From assembly GCF_007744515.1 (NCBI RefSeq), contig NZ_CP036268.1, positions 3,864,088 to 3,928,087 on the forward strand: a DNA stretch of 64,000 nucleotides, written 5' to 3'. Each line of letters starts with the position of its first letter. Within the stretch, counting starts at the first letter, position 1. The position numbers were made by a program, and so were the translations under genes. This document shows, in pieces, positions 45,421 to 55,449 of the stretch. The stretch comes from Stratiformator vulcanicus (GTDB lineage Bacteria; Planctomycetota; Planctomycetia; Planctomycetales; Planctomycetaceae). Below the pieces are notes generated by a model. That model searched no databases and had not been told where the DNA came from. It worked only from the letters and a program-made list of their open reading frames with translations.

Positions 45421-46524
45421 TTAGAAATCTCCCACGCTATTCCCGTCATTCATCAGGGAAAGGTACTGATAGACGCCGAGACCGTTTAACTCTCCACGCA
45501 GTGCTTTCTTGTCGTACGTGCCTTTATCAAAACAGTTGTCGCCCGCATCCCAGAATTTTGCTTCGTCAGCAGAATCGGGTTCAACAGATTCGATGTTGTC
45601 GGAAATGAAATGGACCGATCCGTCGGCCAGGACGAACTGGGCGCCGCCGGAGTGGTTGCTGTGAAACGAATAGTAATTCGGATCACGGATCGTCTTTAAT
45701 TCTGCGGCCGTCGGTGGAGTTGCGGAGGCGTCCCACCCGCTGTCAGTCCATTTCACCGTACGGACCGTGGCATCCGGGTTTGGTGGATAAAACGCGATTC
45801 GTCCCAATTGCCACCCGGTATTGTTTGTTCCGTCAGTTCCGAACGCCCGCTGATGGTCCGAACGTTCCCAAGTGACTTCGCCGACGAGCAGCGTGTTCGA
45901 GGTACCGTCGGTCATATTCTCCCAAGAAACTTCGAACGGTCGTTGCTTGTGCTGATCGACAGCCGGGTTCGCATAAGGGGAGTAGGCGGCGGCGGAAGAC
46001 ATGGCCTGTCCCCAATGGGAACTGCAAGCCCCTTCCTCGCGGTTGACGCCAGAGGGCCATGCCCCCGCATTCATGCAGTAGCTGGAGACGGTGTGTTGAT
46101 AGCTGTCTCCCGGCGTGACATCAGTCTTAGGCGCGATATCGGACGGGCAGCGGTATGTCGGCACAAATGCCGTTTGCAATTGGTTAGGCCACTGATCGAA
46201 TCGGTCGGACAGATTGACCTGCGATGCAACAGCCGCCTGGTCGAGATAGGGCAGTATCTCGCCGCTCCAGCCTACGTTTCGGCTGGCATCGTTAAGGCCG
46301 GGGGCCTCACGAATCTTTCCGTAGGGGAGCCGATTCTTGACGTCATAGAAATTATGAAACGCTAGACCGATCTGCTTGAGATTGTTCTGGCACGATGAGC
46401 GACGGGCCGCTTCCCGAGCCTGCTGAACTGCCGGCAATAACAAGGCGATCAAAATGGCAATGATCGCGATGACCACGAGTAACTCGATGAGCGTAAATCC
46501 CTTTCGGGTTTTGCGAGTGTTCAT
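45421..46524 (-). CDS. DUF1559 prepilin-like protein 1
   Basis: 367 residues. The N-terminus is a class III/pseudopilin signal: [20 protein letters not shown] followed by [20 protein letters not shown]. Cleavage before Phe by a prepilin peptidase is expected. The globular DUF1559 domain contains the typical H-x-G-G motif near the end ([20 protein letters not shown]). DUF1559 is greatly expanded in planctomycetes; function is unknown, possibly pseudopilins of a secretion or adhesion system. It is 60 bp downstream of a second DUF1559 gene on the same strand; the two share N-terminal and C-terminal ends but diverge in the middle. Confidence 0.9.
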   Translation of the reverse strand: MNTRKTRKGFTLIELLVVIAIIAILIALLLPAVQQAREAARRSSCQNNLKQIGLAFHNFYDVKNRLPYGKIREAPGLNDASRNVGWSGEILPYLDQAAVASQVNLSDRFDQWPNQLQTAFVPTYRCPSDIAPKTDVTPGDSYQHTVSSYCMNAGAWPSGVNREEGACSSHWGQAMSSAAAYSPYANPAVDQHKQRPFEVSWENMTDGTSNTLLVGEVTWERSDHQRAFGTDGTNNTGWQLGRIAFYPPNPDATVRTVKWTDSGWDASATPPTAAELKTIRDPNYYSFHSNHSGGAQFVLADGSVHFISDNIESVEPDSADEAKFWDAGDNCFDKGTYDKKALRGELNGLGVYQYLSLMNDGNSVGDF

Positions 46525-46584
46525 TGTCCGCTCCCTGAGCGATTTGAAGTGACTGGTCCTGATGCTGCCACAGACGGTACCGGC

Positions 46585-47691
46585 TTAGAATTTTCCGAGC
46601 GGTCGACCGTCATTTCTTGCCGTCAAACGCTGATACACACCCATCGCGGCCTCAAAGTTGGCGCCGCTGTCCCAAGTTGCGGGGTTGGTGGGATCGTTAC
46701 TGCTTTGGTTATCGTAAATGGTGCCAAGAGAGAACCCGGACACTGTCCCATGCGCCGATTCCAAACTCCTCAGCGAATCGTCGATGTTTTCATTGAGAAA
46801 ATGGACCGAGCCATCGGCGATGAGAAAATGTGCTCCGCCGGGATGCACGCTTCTCCAACCCATCTTGCTTCCCCGGTACCCATTCGCGGGCGCGTACCAG
46901 AATTCGATCACGTTGAGACCATGGACGCTCCCCCCCAATACCTCGGGGGCATCAATGTTTCCAAGATCGGTGTAGGTCAATCCGTTTTGGCTGCGGTACG
47001 AAGCAGACCCGTACCATCTTGATCCCCCTGACGTTCGGAAGTCCGTTTCGCCGACGGCAATGGTGCTCGATAAACCATCCGTAAAATCTCGAATTTTGAT
47101 CACGTCGTTGAACATGAACATCCCGCACCATCGCGCGTCCGACTTCTTCGCACCGAATTGGCGGTCCGGTTTCGGGAAGTTGTAGTCGCCTCCGAAACCG
47201 ATACCAAAGTTCCCGCGGTAGGTGGCCACGGCTTCGTTTCCGGCCGTCGTCTTCTTGGGAGCTTGCGTCGACGGGCAAATTACGGTTCGGATCACCGTAT
47301 CGGTCAGATCGGAGTTGTTCGGATGACGGGGCGACACATCGAAATCCAATTGAACCGCCAGAGCCTCCTGCTCGAGATAGGGCAGGAGGCCGGCACCCCA
47401 AGCCCAACCGACCGCGCCGCCCGAACCGACACCGTTCTGGTTGTAGTGCGTTCCCTGGCCCTCAGTAATGTATCCGATCGGGAAGGAGCCGTAGACATCG
47501 TGGTAGTTGTGAAGTGCGAGACCGATTTGCTTCAAATTATTCTTGCACTGCGAGCGCCTTGCGGCTTCCCGTGCCTGCTGGACCGCGGGCAAAAGCAGGG
47601 CTATGAGGATCGCGATAATCGCGATGACGACCAACAACTCGATCAGCGTGAAACCGCGATGTTCGCGGCTCGTGCCTGAATGACAGAGCAT
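46585..47691 (-). CDS. DUF1559 prepilin-like protein 2
   Basis: 368 residues from the ATG at 47691 ([20 protein letters not shown]); the frame opens 72 bp earlier but a leader that long does not fit a prepilin. The prepilin helix [20 protein letters not shown] and the C-terminal motif [20 protein letters not shown] are present. It is the first gene of the series DUF1559-DUF1559-lipoprotein. The PilT and GspE-like ATPases at 13-17 kb could serve such pseudopilins, but no direct link is visible. Confidence 0.88.
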   Translation of the reverse strand: MLCHSGTSREHRGFTLIELLVVIAIIAILIALLLPAVQQAREAARRSQCKNNLKQIGLALHNYHDVYGSFPIGYITEGQGTHYNQNGVGSGGAVGWAWGAGLLPYLEQEALAVQLDFDVSPRHPNNSDLTDTVIRTVICPSTQAPKKTTAGNEAVATYRGNFGIGFGGDYNFPKPDRQFGAKKSDARWCGMFMFNDVIKIRDFTDGLSSTIAVGETDFRTSGGSRWYGSASYRSQNGLTYTDLGNIDAPEVLGGSVHGLNVIEFWYAPANGYRGSKMGWRSVHPGGAHFLIADGSVHFLNENIDDSLRSLESAHGTVSGFSLGTIYDNQSSNDPTNPATWDSGANFEAAMGVYQRLTARNDGRPLGKF

Positions 47692-48181
47692 CTTCGGTCT
47701 CCGAGTGATATGACTGACGGTCACAGACGACCGCGGATCGAATGATCCAAAATGAATGCCCAAGCCTGCGCCGATAGAATTAGCACACGCCGAGACTAAG
47801 TAGAAATACTCGTGAAACGCGGCAGAAAGCCCCGTCGTAATGTGTGACTGGCTCTACATTTCATTGTTTAGACGGGTCAGCACATCAGTATAATCTTATG
47901 AAACTGGCTTTCTCATCAATTTTTTACAAATTGGCAAGATTCGGTGATTCCCCCGGAGAGGTGTGAACGCACCATCACATCACTTCTCGAAATTTAAGTG
48001 AAATACCCTAAACCCTCTCGGCGAGACAGTGTAACTTGGCCAGTGTAGACCTCTCGGCCCAGCCAGAGATAGTACATTGATGCGAGCCGTGCACATCGAC
48101 GCCACCGCGTCCAGCAATCCGCGAACGACGTACGCCTTGGCGTTTGCCACCGGCCATCCGGTTAATCCACTTCTGTGATCC
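47692..48181. other. Intergenic region between DUF1559 gene and mgtE
   Basis: 490 bp, AT-richer than its surroundings around 47860-47940. It should hold the promoter of the DUF1559 series. I found no gene or repeat in it. A frame at 47980-48342 (minus) is out of frame with mgtE and has a Ser/Pro/Arg-biased product, so it is rejected. Confidence 0.45.
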
Positions 48182-49519
48182 TCAAACCAGCTTCGACAGC
48201 AGCAATGTCGCCAGCCCCAGTACGAAGAAGAAGCCGCACATGTCGGTGACGGTGGTGAGGATCGGGCCGGAGGCGACGGCGGGGTCGACGTCGAATCGCT
48301 TGAGGATGAGCGGGACGAGGCCACCGATGCTGACGGCGACAACGGTGTTTAGAAACAGGGCTGAGCCGACCACCAGTCCCAGGAAGACATTCCCCTTCCA
48401 TAAATAAGCTACGATTCCGATTAAGAGTCCGAGGGCGGAGCCGTTAATTAAGCCGACGGCGAGTTCTTTCCCCCACACCCACATTAATTCGGCCGGGCGG
48501 ACGAGGCCGAGCGCGAGTTCGCGGCCGCTCACCGCGACCGCCTGATTCCCACTGCAGCCGCTCATGTCCGAGATGATCGGCAAGAAGACCGCCAACGCGA
48601 TCACCGAGGCCAGCGTGTCCTGATAGAGCGCAATCACACTCGCCGCGATGATATTTAAGAAAATATTGACGCTCAGCCAGGCGAGACGCCGCGATGACCG
48701 CCGAAACAGCGGCATCGAACGGACTTCTTCTTTAATCAGCCCCTGCGTATTTAAGTAAGCGAGGTCCTTGCGTTCGCCAAGACGTTCTTCGACCGCAGAG
48801 GCCCGCACGACCCCGAGCATCCGGCCGGCCCCATCGACGGCGGGAACGCCGATGAAGTTATGCTCGTCGAAAAACGTTTCCAGCTCTTCCAGCGTCATGT
48901 CGTCACGTACGGCGAGCGGATTCCGGATCATCAGATCGAGAACCGGTTTCGCTCGCCGCGACAGCAGCAGATCGCGCAGGCGGAGGACCCCCGTCAGTCG
49001 CTCGTCCGCGTCGACGATGAAGGCGTACTGCACGTCATAATCGCGATAGCGGTCGGCGTTCTCCCGCATATCGTCGATGACGTCCTGCACCGTCGAAGAC
49101 TCGTCGTAGCGGACGAGTTCGGTGATCATCAAACCGCCGGCGACGTCATCTGAGTACTGGGCCAGCTCGCGGGCCGACTCGGCTTCCTCAGGATCCATCT
49201 CCTCAAGAATTGCCTCGGCGTCGTCCTTCTCCAGCTCATTAATGACGTCGGCCCGGGTATCGCTGGGCAACGCCTCCAGCAGGTCGGCGGCGAACTCGGG
49301 CGGCAGCCCGGCCACGACATCAACCGTCTGCTCCCACGGCAGCCGTTCGACGAACTCCGCCGCATCATCGATGTCGAGGCCGCCAAGCACCTCGGCCTGC
49401 TGGTCTTCCGGCAGACGGGAAAATTCGAGCCGGGCGTCTTCGGGCAGCGGCTCGGCCACAACGGCGGCGGGCTCTTCGGTCGAAGGATCGAGAGGCACGT
49501 CAGAGTGATCGTAAGACAT
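48182..49519 (-). CDS. mgtE: Magnesium transporter MgtE
   Basis: 445 residues. N-domain with repeated helical blocks (RLPEDQQAEVLGGLDIDDAA; EFVERLPWEQTVDVVAGLPP; MDPEEAESARELAQYSDDVA then GGLM), two CBS domains (about 135-255: YRDYDVQYAFIVDADERLTG and DEHNFIGVPAVDGAGRMLGV), then five membrane helices with the pore signature ISDMSGCSGNQAVAVSGREL and SGPILTTVTDMCGFFF. In this family cytosolic Mg2+ bound by the N and CBS domains closes the channel. No M-box riboswitch was recognised in the 80 bp upstream. It is a single gene. Confidence 0.93.
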   Translation of the reverse strand: MSYDHSDVPLDPSTEEPAAVVAEPLPEDARLEFSRLPEDQQAEVLGGLDIDDAAEFVERLPWEQTVDVVAGLPPEFAADLLEALPSDTRADVINELEKDDAEAILEEMDPEEAESARELAQYSDDVAGGLMITELVRYDESSTVQDVIDDMRENADRYRDYDVQYAFIVDADERLTGVLRLRDLLLSRRAKPVLDLMIRNPLAVRDDMTLEELETFFDEHNFIGVPAVDGAGRMLGVVRASAVEERLGERKDLAYLNTQGLIKEEVRSMPLFRRSSRRLAWLSVNIFLNIIAASVIALYQDTLASVIALAVFLPIISDMSGCSGNQAVAVSGRELALGLVRPAELMWVWGKELAVGLINGSALGLLIGIVAYLWKGNVFLGLVVGSALFLNTVVAVSIGGLVPLILKRFDVDPAVASGPILTTVTDMCGFFFVLGLATLLLSKLV

Positions 49520-49598
49520 AAAGGCGATTCGGTCGGAGGTCGGTGATCGCCAAAGTCTACCGAATCACCTCACAATGCCGAATCAGCGCGCCGAATCA

Positions 49599-50309
49599 TT
49601 ATCGCGAGAAATCGTTGTCCGGCGGGAAAGGATTCGAGCGTCGCGGCCGGGACTTCAATGCCAGCTCGAATTTCAGTTCGGCCAAGTCGCTCCTGAGGAC
49701 GGCAATATGGTCTTCGATTTCGATGTCGGCGAACTCTTCTTCGAGGCTTTCAGAGCGGAGCTCTCTTTGGGTCGTCTGGAGTTGTTCTTCGTAGGCCCGC
49801 GCCTGAGCCTCCATGGCCTGAACGTTTAATTCCGCCTGATTCGCCAACATTTCGATCCTGTCGATTTTGCTTGGCTCACTCCATCCACTGAAATCTGACG
49901 GACGGTCGGGTTCACGTGCGTTCGACTCGTTCTCTCTTGCCGCCGCAAGGTTCTTCCTTACGCGGATCAGTTCTTCCTCAGCTTTTCGCTGCGTTCGAAG
50001 TGATTTCTCGACGTCTTTTCGAACGCGGTTCAGCTGACTCTCTCTACCCTCGTTCGCGAGTCGCCGTAGCTCCGCTCGGATTTCCTTCCGCCGCTCCGCC
50101 AGTTCAATCCGGTGCTGCAGTAGTTCACGGCGTTGCTTGAGACGAGCGAGGTAGAGCTTCTCAGACGAATCGATCTCAGTCCGTTCTTCACCCGCGACGG
50201 AATCGTCGGCCAGGAGTGGTTCGGGCGGTACGACGCAAAACCCGACCATGAGCACCGCAATCAAGCCGCTGCGAACAGAATGCGAGCGCAGTATTGGGAC
50301 GACAGGCAT
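49599..50309 (-). CDS. Exported coiled-coil protein 1, unknown function
   Basis: 236 residues. A signal peptide (RSGLIAVLMVGFCVVPPEPL then LADD) precedes an almost wholly helical, highly charged protein: KQRRELLQHRIELAERRKEI, then a longer coiled coil and a short Pro/Ser-rich break near residue 137. The C-terminal SDLAELKFELALKSR block parallels ELRLDLIELEDED of the coiled-coil protein at 51110. Both are divergently placed next to a proS copy (this one next to the truncated copy at 50536), so they look like the paralogous halves of a duplicated block. No catalytic feature. Probably periplasmic. Confidence 0.6.
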   Translation of the reverse strand: MPVVPILRSHSVRSGLIAVLMVGFCVVPPEPLLADDSVAGEERTEIDSSEKLYLARLKQRRELLQHRIELAERRKEIRAELRRLANEGRESQLNRVRKDVEKSLRTQRKAEEELIRVRKNLAAARENESNAREPDRPSDFSGWSEPSKIDRIEMLANQAELNVQAMEAQARAYEEQLQTTQRELRSESLEEEFADIEIEDHIAVLRSDLAELKFELALKSRPRRSNPFPPDNDFSR

Positions 50310-50472
50310 CGCCGGAATCCTCTGGTGAAGGGAAGGGGACGTACTTTGCCGAGAACCGGCACCGTCCCACGCTACCCGATCTCTGAACGGATGCCAAGGT
50401 TGAGCCTCGAATAATTGAGCTCATGGCACGCAAGCGAGGTGACGTGAACGTCGCTTGTCGCGATTCCTTTGA

Positions 50473-51036
<564 letters not shown>

Positions 51037-51109
51037 TAATAGTCACCGGAACGTGTTAAGCGTCAAAAAGTGCACTCAAGGTTCCGGGTCGAATTCGGTG
51101 GTGCACCTC

Positions 51110-51805
51110 TCAGTCTTCGTCTTCCAACTCAATTAAGTCCAATCGCAACTCGGCGACGTGCGCGTCGCGTTCCGCCGCGATCAACTCGACTTCGAGCTCG
51201 CTCGCACTTCGCTCCTGTTCCCGCTCGACGAGTTCCATCCGGGCCTCGATCAATTCGGATTCCCGCTCAACGACCTCCGATTCGGACGCGGCACCGCGTT
51301 CGTGAAGTGACCGCGCCCGCCCGAGTTTTTCCTGCTGTAATTGGACGCGTTGCTCCAACAGTTCGAGTGTGCTCCCCGCAAACTCGCGTCGCAGCCGAAG
51401 CAGCTCAATTCGAATCTCTGCTTCGCGCTCGGCAGCATCGATCCGACGTTCGAGGAGTTCGAGTCTTTCTTCGATCCGCTCGTCCTCGAACTCATCCTCA
51501 AACTCGTCACGCTCTCCGTATTCCGACTCAAGCTCTCGTTCGCGTTCGTCTATCTCTTCTCGCTCTGAGTACTCCAACTCGCGTTCCTGTTCCCGATCGT
51601 CTTCTTCCTCTCGCTCTCCGTATTGCGACTCAAGTTCTCGTTCGCGGTCGTCTATTTCTTCTTGCTCTGCGAATTCCAATTCACGTTCTTGCTCGCGATC
51701 GTCCGCCTCGAGTCGCCCCTGTGGTCCAAGCAGGACGCCGGTGCCCAAAAGGGCGACCGCGGCCATCGAGGCGAAAGAAACGATTCCGAATCGACCGACT
51801 ATCAT
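51110..51805 (-). CDS. Exported coiled-coil protein 2 with 34-residue repeats
   Basis: 231 residues. Signal-like N-terminus (GIVSFASMAAVALLGTGVLL then GPQGRLEADD). Residues about 36-103 are two tandem 34-residue units starting DDREQERELE, with only conservative changes (FAEQEEIDDR / YSEREEIDER). The rest is a coiled coil; LGRARSLHERGAASESEVVE resembles the helical hairpin of HlyD-type membrane fusion proteins. Composition is extreme: Glu, Arg and Leu dominate. It sits divergently upstream of intact proS and has its own terminator. Probably periplasmic; no function can be assigned. Partner paralogue at 49599 lacks the 34-residue units. Confidence 0.65.
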   Translation of the reverse strand: MIVGRFGIVSFASMAAVALLGTGVLLGPQGRLEADDREQERELEFAEQEEIDDRERELESQYGEREEEDDREQERELEYSEREEIDERERELESEYGERDEFEDEFEDERIEERLELLERRIDAAEREAEIRIELLRLRREFAGSTLELLEQRVQLQQEKLGRARSLHERGAASESEVVERESELIEARMELVEREQERSASELEVELIAAERDAHVAELRLDLIELEDED

Positions 51806-52032
51806 GGCATTCTCTCCGTGAAATTTGGCGACGAGTTTTGTTCGGTCACATCAGCACATCGTACCACGACTTGTGCGGAATGCCTTCACTTTTCTGACCC
51901 CTCCGCCCAATTCGTCGCCTGTTCGATGAACCGCCGAGGGCCTTGTCCGAGGTCGCCGTTGTGAGCCGATTCTGATCCGCCTAGACTCTGCGATCTAGTC
52001 GCTGAAAACGGATCACCCCGACGGACCGACCG

Positions 52033-53547
52033 ATGCCCAAAGCTCCCAAGAATGCTCTCCCCGTCACGCGGGAGCAGAACTATCCCGAGTGGTACCAGCA
52101 GGTGATAAAGGCCGCCGACATGGCGGAGGCATCGCCGGTGCGGGGGTGCATGGTCATCAAGCCGTGGGGCTATGGGCTGTGGGAGAACATCCAGAAGGCC
52201 CTCGACGCCAAGTTCAAAGCGACGGGGCACGTCAACGCGTACTTCCCGCTGTTCATCCCCATGAGCTTTCTGGAGAAGGAAGCCGAGCACGTCGAGGGCT
52301 TCGCCAAAGAGTGCGCGGTCGTCACGCACCACCGGTTGGAGCCCAAGCCCGACGGCAGCGGTCTGCGGCCGGCTGGGGAATTGGAAGAACCGCTTATCGT
52401 GCGGCCGACGAGCGAGACGATCATCGGCTCGATGTATGCCAAGTGGGTGCAGTCGTACCGCGACCTGCCGATCCTGATCAACCAGTGGGCCAACGTCGTG
52501 CGCTGGGAGATGCGGACCCGGCTGTTCCTCCGCACGGCGGAATTCCTGTGGCAGGAGGGGCATACCGCTCATGCGACCGAAGCGGAGGCCCTCGAAGAGA
52601 CGCGAAAGATGCTCGACGTGTACGCCGACTTCGCCGAGAACTGGATGGCAATGCCGGTCATCAAGGGGGAGAAGACTGCCGATGAGCGGTTTCCCGGGGC
52701 CGTCAGCACGTTGTGCATTGAAGCCATGATGCAGGACCGCAAAGCGCTGCAGGCGGGAACGAGTCACTACCTCGGGCAGAATTTCTCCAAGGCGCAGGAA
52801 ATCGAATTCCAGAATGCCGAGGGCGAGCAGGAATATGCCTACACGACGAGTTGGGGCGTCTCGACGCGGCTGATCGGCGGGCTGATCATGACCCACGCCG
52901 ACGATGACGGCATGGTACTGCCGCCGAAGTTGGCGCCGTCGCAAGTCGTGATCCTTCCGATCTATCGCAGCGATGAGGAACGGGCAGAGGTACTCGACTA
53001 TGTGAAGTCATTGGCCGAAGAGTTGCGACAACAGCGTTACGGCGATGAACCCATCCGGGTCGAAATCGACGATCGCGATCTCCGCGGTGGCGAAAAGAAG
53101 TGGCAGTGGGTGAAGAAGGGTGTGCCGATTCGCTTAGAAATCGGGCCGAAGGACATCGCGAAGAACGCGGTCTTTCGCGGCATCCGCGACACCGGCGAGA
53201 CGGCGGGGGTCAGTCGTGACGAATGTGTCGCCACGATCCACGGTACGCTCGATGCCATCCAATCACGCATGTTCGCCAAGGCACTCGCCTTCCAAGAACA
53301 AAATACGAAAACGATGACCGACCTCGACGAATTTAAGTCCTTCTTCAAAGGAGACGACGATTCTTCGACGGTCGGCGGCTTTGTCATCGCCCACTTCATC
53401 GAAGGCTGCCCGGTGATGGAAAAGATATTAAAAGATTTAAAGGTCACACCGCGTTGCGTCCCGCTCGACTTCGAAGACGAACCAGGCCAATGCCTCTTCA
53501 GCGGCGAGCCGACGAACAAGCGGGCGATCTTCGCGAAAGCGTATTGA
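52033..53547 (+). CDS. proS: Prolyl-tRNA synthetase, archaeal/eukaryote type (ProS type 3)
   Basis: 504 residues. Class II synthetase that charges tRNA-Pro. The N-terminal motif region reads [35 protein letters not shown]. Then LIVRPTSETIIGSMYAKWVQ (motif 2 area) and QWANVVRWEMRTRLFLRTAE. There is no editing insertion between motifs 2 and 3, as expected for type 3. Motif 3 region: TSWGVSTRLIGGLIMTHADD. The anticodon-binding domain (about 300-400) and a C-terminal zinc-like domain (VTPRCVPLDFEDEPGQCLFS) follow. A truncated copy of its 5' end lies 1.5 kb upstream. The intact gene is presumably the functional one. Downstream is a microrepeat region. Confidence 0.95.
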   Translation: MPKAPKNALPVTREQNYPEWYQQVIKAADMAEASPVRGCMVIKPWGYGLWENIQKALDAKFKATGHVNAYFPLFIPMSFLEKEAEHVEGFAKECAVVTHHRLEPKPDGSGLRPAGELEEPLIVRPTSETIIGSMYAKWVQSYRDLPILINQWANVVRWEMRTRLFLRTAEFLWQEGHTAHATEAEALEETRKMLDVYADFAENWMAMPVIKGEKTADERFPGAVSTLCIEAMMQDRKALQAGTSHYLGQNFSKAQEIEFQNAEGEQEYAYTTSWGVSTRLIGGLIMTHADDDGMVLPPKLAPSQVVILPIYRSDEERAEVLDYVKSLAEELRQQRYGDEPIRVEIDDRDLRGGEKKWQWVKKGVPIRLEIGPKDIAKNAVFRGIRDTGETAGVSRDECVATIHGTLDAIQSRMFAKALAFQEQNTKTMTDLDEFKSFFKGDDDSSTVGGFVIAHFIEGCPVMEKILKDLKVTPRCVPLDFEDEPGQCLFSGEPTNKRAIFAKAY

Positions 53548-53548
53548 T

Positions 53549-53742
53549 TGGGAAGACGGAAGATGGAATTCAGAAGACAGAATTCAGAAGACAGAAGACA
53601 GAAGTTGGAAGTTAACAATTAAGATTTAGAAGCCGAGACTTCGGCGTCAATTAAAAACGACTGGGTCTTCCGTTTCTCGATGAATCGCTATAACTATTTT
53701 GTTTACCGACTTCTAACTTCTAACTTCTGTCTTCTAACTTCC
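53549..53742. repeat. Purine and pyrimidine microrepeat arms
   Basis: 53549-53615 is a purine run of GAAGACAGAATTCAGAAGAC-type units. 53709-53742 is its inverse, ACTTCTAACTTCTAACTTCT followed by GTCTTCTAACTTC. The two arms could pair across about 95 nt. A further pyrimidine run CACCTCTAACCTCTCACCCC abuts the next start codon (53763-53784), leaving that gene without a Shine-Dalgarno sequence. Confidence 0.7.
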
Positions 53743-53784
53743 GACACCCCCCACCCACCAATCACCTCTAACCTCTCACCCCTC

Positions 53785-55350
53785 ATGTACCAATCACTTG
53801 AATCGAAAACGATGGGCGACGTCGATGTCGTCTATCACAACGGGCTATATCACCTGTTTCATCTGGTGCTGCCGAACCACGATTTTATCGCGCACGCCGT
53901 CAGTCCCGATGGGCTCAACTGGAAGCGAATTCAGAACGCGATCTTTATCGGGCATCCCGGCAGTTGGGATGATCACATGCTGTGGACGATGCACGTGACC
54001 CGCGACCCTTGGGACAAAGATAGCTGGCGGATGTTTTATACGGGGCTCTCTTCCAGCGAAGAGGGCAACGTGCAGCGGGTCGGAATCGCCCGCAGTCGCG
54101 ATCTCGTCCATTGGAAAAAGCTGCCTTCGCATTGGATTCCCGAGGTACAGGGCTGCGGCGATGAAGATGCCGCGGAGGCCCCGGCGATGATTCAAGGCGG
54201 CGTCGATCAGGACAGCCCGATCCCAATTTCAGCGCAGTCGCCGCATTATGAATCAACGCTCGAAGAAGGCCGCCGATGGGTGAGCTTTCGCGACCCCTAC
54301 TTCGTTCAGGAAGGCGATACCGGGCACCTTGTCGTAGCCGCGCGCGTTCCTCACGGCCCGGTGATTCGCCGGGGTTGTGTCGCGCATTATGTCGAGGTCG
54401 CAAAGGACACGTTCGAGCCCCGACCACCATTGCACCATCCCGGCGTTTATGACGATGTCGAGGTTCCAAATATTTTTAAGCTCGGCAAATTCTTTTACCT
54501 CGTCGGCAGTATTCGCGAAGACGCCAAGGTCCGCTACTGGTATTCGGAATCACCTACCGGCCCGTGGAAGAACTTTTATGACAACGTTCTTTTGCCCGGC
54601 GGCAACTACGCCGCCCGCATCAGCTTCGATAACGACGGTCCGATGGTCTGGAATTTTTTCGCGAACGACGAGACCCGAAAAAAAGCGAACTTAATGCCGC
54701 CGCCGAAACGCATTCGACAGGCAAAAGACGTACAATTAAGAATCGAACCATTCGAAGGATTTAATACCCGAGTCGAAGAAGTCGCATCTGCGAAAGAGGT
54801 CTGCTCCATCCATCGAATGACGAAAGACAAGAACGCCTCTGCGGATATTGATGACGACGGCAAGGGAATGTCGCTGCAATCGACCTCCGGTTTCGAGGCG
54901 TTCTTTATCGATGGCGAACTGGAGTCGTTCCGGCTCACCGCCGACCTCACCCTCGACGGCGACGGCAAGTGCGGGTTCCTGTTCCGCTTCGATCAGGAAT
55001 CGTCGAGCGGGTATCACCTCTCGCTCGACTTGTTAAAGGGCGTCGCTCAACTGCGTCGCTGGGGAGTGAATCCCGGCGGATTAACAGAACATGCCTTCCG
55101 CTTCTTTACGATTCAAGCAAGCTACTGGCGCACCTTCGAGAACAAGTCGTGCTCTGTGATCTTAACTGTGATGCAGAATTACATCGAGTTCTGCATCGAC
55201 GGCAAAGTGCTGCTCAGTTGTGCCGATCGTCTTTATGACAGCGGCTCACTCGGCATCTATGTCGAGTCAGCTTGCCTGCGGGTCGACAATATCAAGCTCG
55301 AAAGAATCATCCCCCCCTCAGCGCCGACTGACAATCTGGCTGCAACGTAG
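53785..55350 (+). CDS. GH32/GH43-like five-bladed propeller glycosidase with C-terminal lectin-like domain
   Basis: 521 residues from the ATG at 53785 (MYQSLESKTMGDVDVVYHNG); the frame opens 105 bp upstream inside the pyrimidine microrepeat, so that part is not credible. No signal peptide is seen. N-terminal propeller: GDVDVVYHNGLYHLFHLVLP (first Asp position), SWDDHMLWTMHVTRDP, WVSFRDPYFVQEGDTGHLVV (RDP motif of clan GH-F/J), VYDDVEVPNIFKLGKFFYLV (Glu candidate). The C-terminal part (about 390-510: KCGFLFRFDQESSSGYHLSL) is a concanavalin-like domain as in GH32. Hydrolysis of fructan or arabino-type sugars is possible; substrate is unknown. Confidence 0.72.
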   Translation: MYQSLESKTMGDVDVVYHNGLYHLFHLVLPNHDFIAHAVSPDGLNWKRIQNAIFIGHPGSWDDHMLWTMHVTRDPWDKDSWRMFYTGLSSSEEGNVQRVGIARSRDLVHWKKLPSHWIPEVQGCGDEDAAEAPAMIQGGVDQDSPIPISAQSPHYESTLEEGRRWVSFRDPYFVQEGDTGHLVVAARVPHGPVIRRGCVAHYVEVAKDTFEPRPPLHHPGVYDDVEVPNIFKLGKFFYLVGSIREDAKVRYWYSESPTGPWKNFYDNVLLPGGNYAARISFDNDGPMVWNFFANDETRKKANLMPPPKRIRQAKDVQLRIEPFEGFNTRVEEVASAKEVCSIHRMTKDKNASADIDDDGKGMSLQSTSGFEAFFIDGELESFRLTADLTLDGDGKCGFLFRFDQESSSGYHLSLDLLKGVAQLRRWGVNPGGLTEHAFRFFTIQASYWRTFENKSCSVILTVMQNYIEFCIDGKVLLSCADRLYDSGSLGIYVESACLRVDNIKLERIIPPSAPTDNLAAT

Positions 55351-55361
55351 TTCGACGACAT

Positions 55362-55444
55362 GGCGAGCCGGAAGCGTAAGCGCCCGGAGAATCGTCGCTT
55401 GCCACTGTGTCGTGATCTCCGGGCGCTGACGCTTCCGGCTCGCC
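55362..55444. repeat. Repeat B inverted pair, left of RAYT 2
   Basis: Forward unit 55362-55390 (GGCGAGCCGGAAGCGTAAGC then GCCCGGAGA) and inverted unit 55416-55444 (TCTCCGGGCGCTGACGCTTC then CGGCTCGCC) with 25 nt between. The pair can form a 29-bp stem with one or two mismatches. It ends 6 bp from the RAYT stop codon. Confidence 0.88.
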
Positions 55445-55449
55445 GTTAC

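Noticed and set aside
49520-49598. Possible M-box riboswitch before mgtE
   Set aside because: The 80-bp gap is too short for an M-box and no conserved elements are seen.
51886-52944. 352-residue minus-strand frame
   Set aside because: Antisense shadow of proS; long because of GC-rich codon bias, with no family features.
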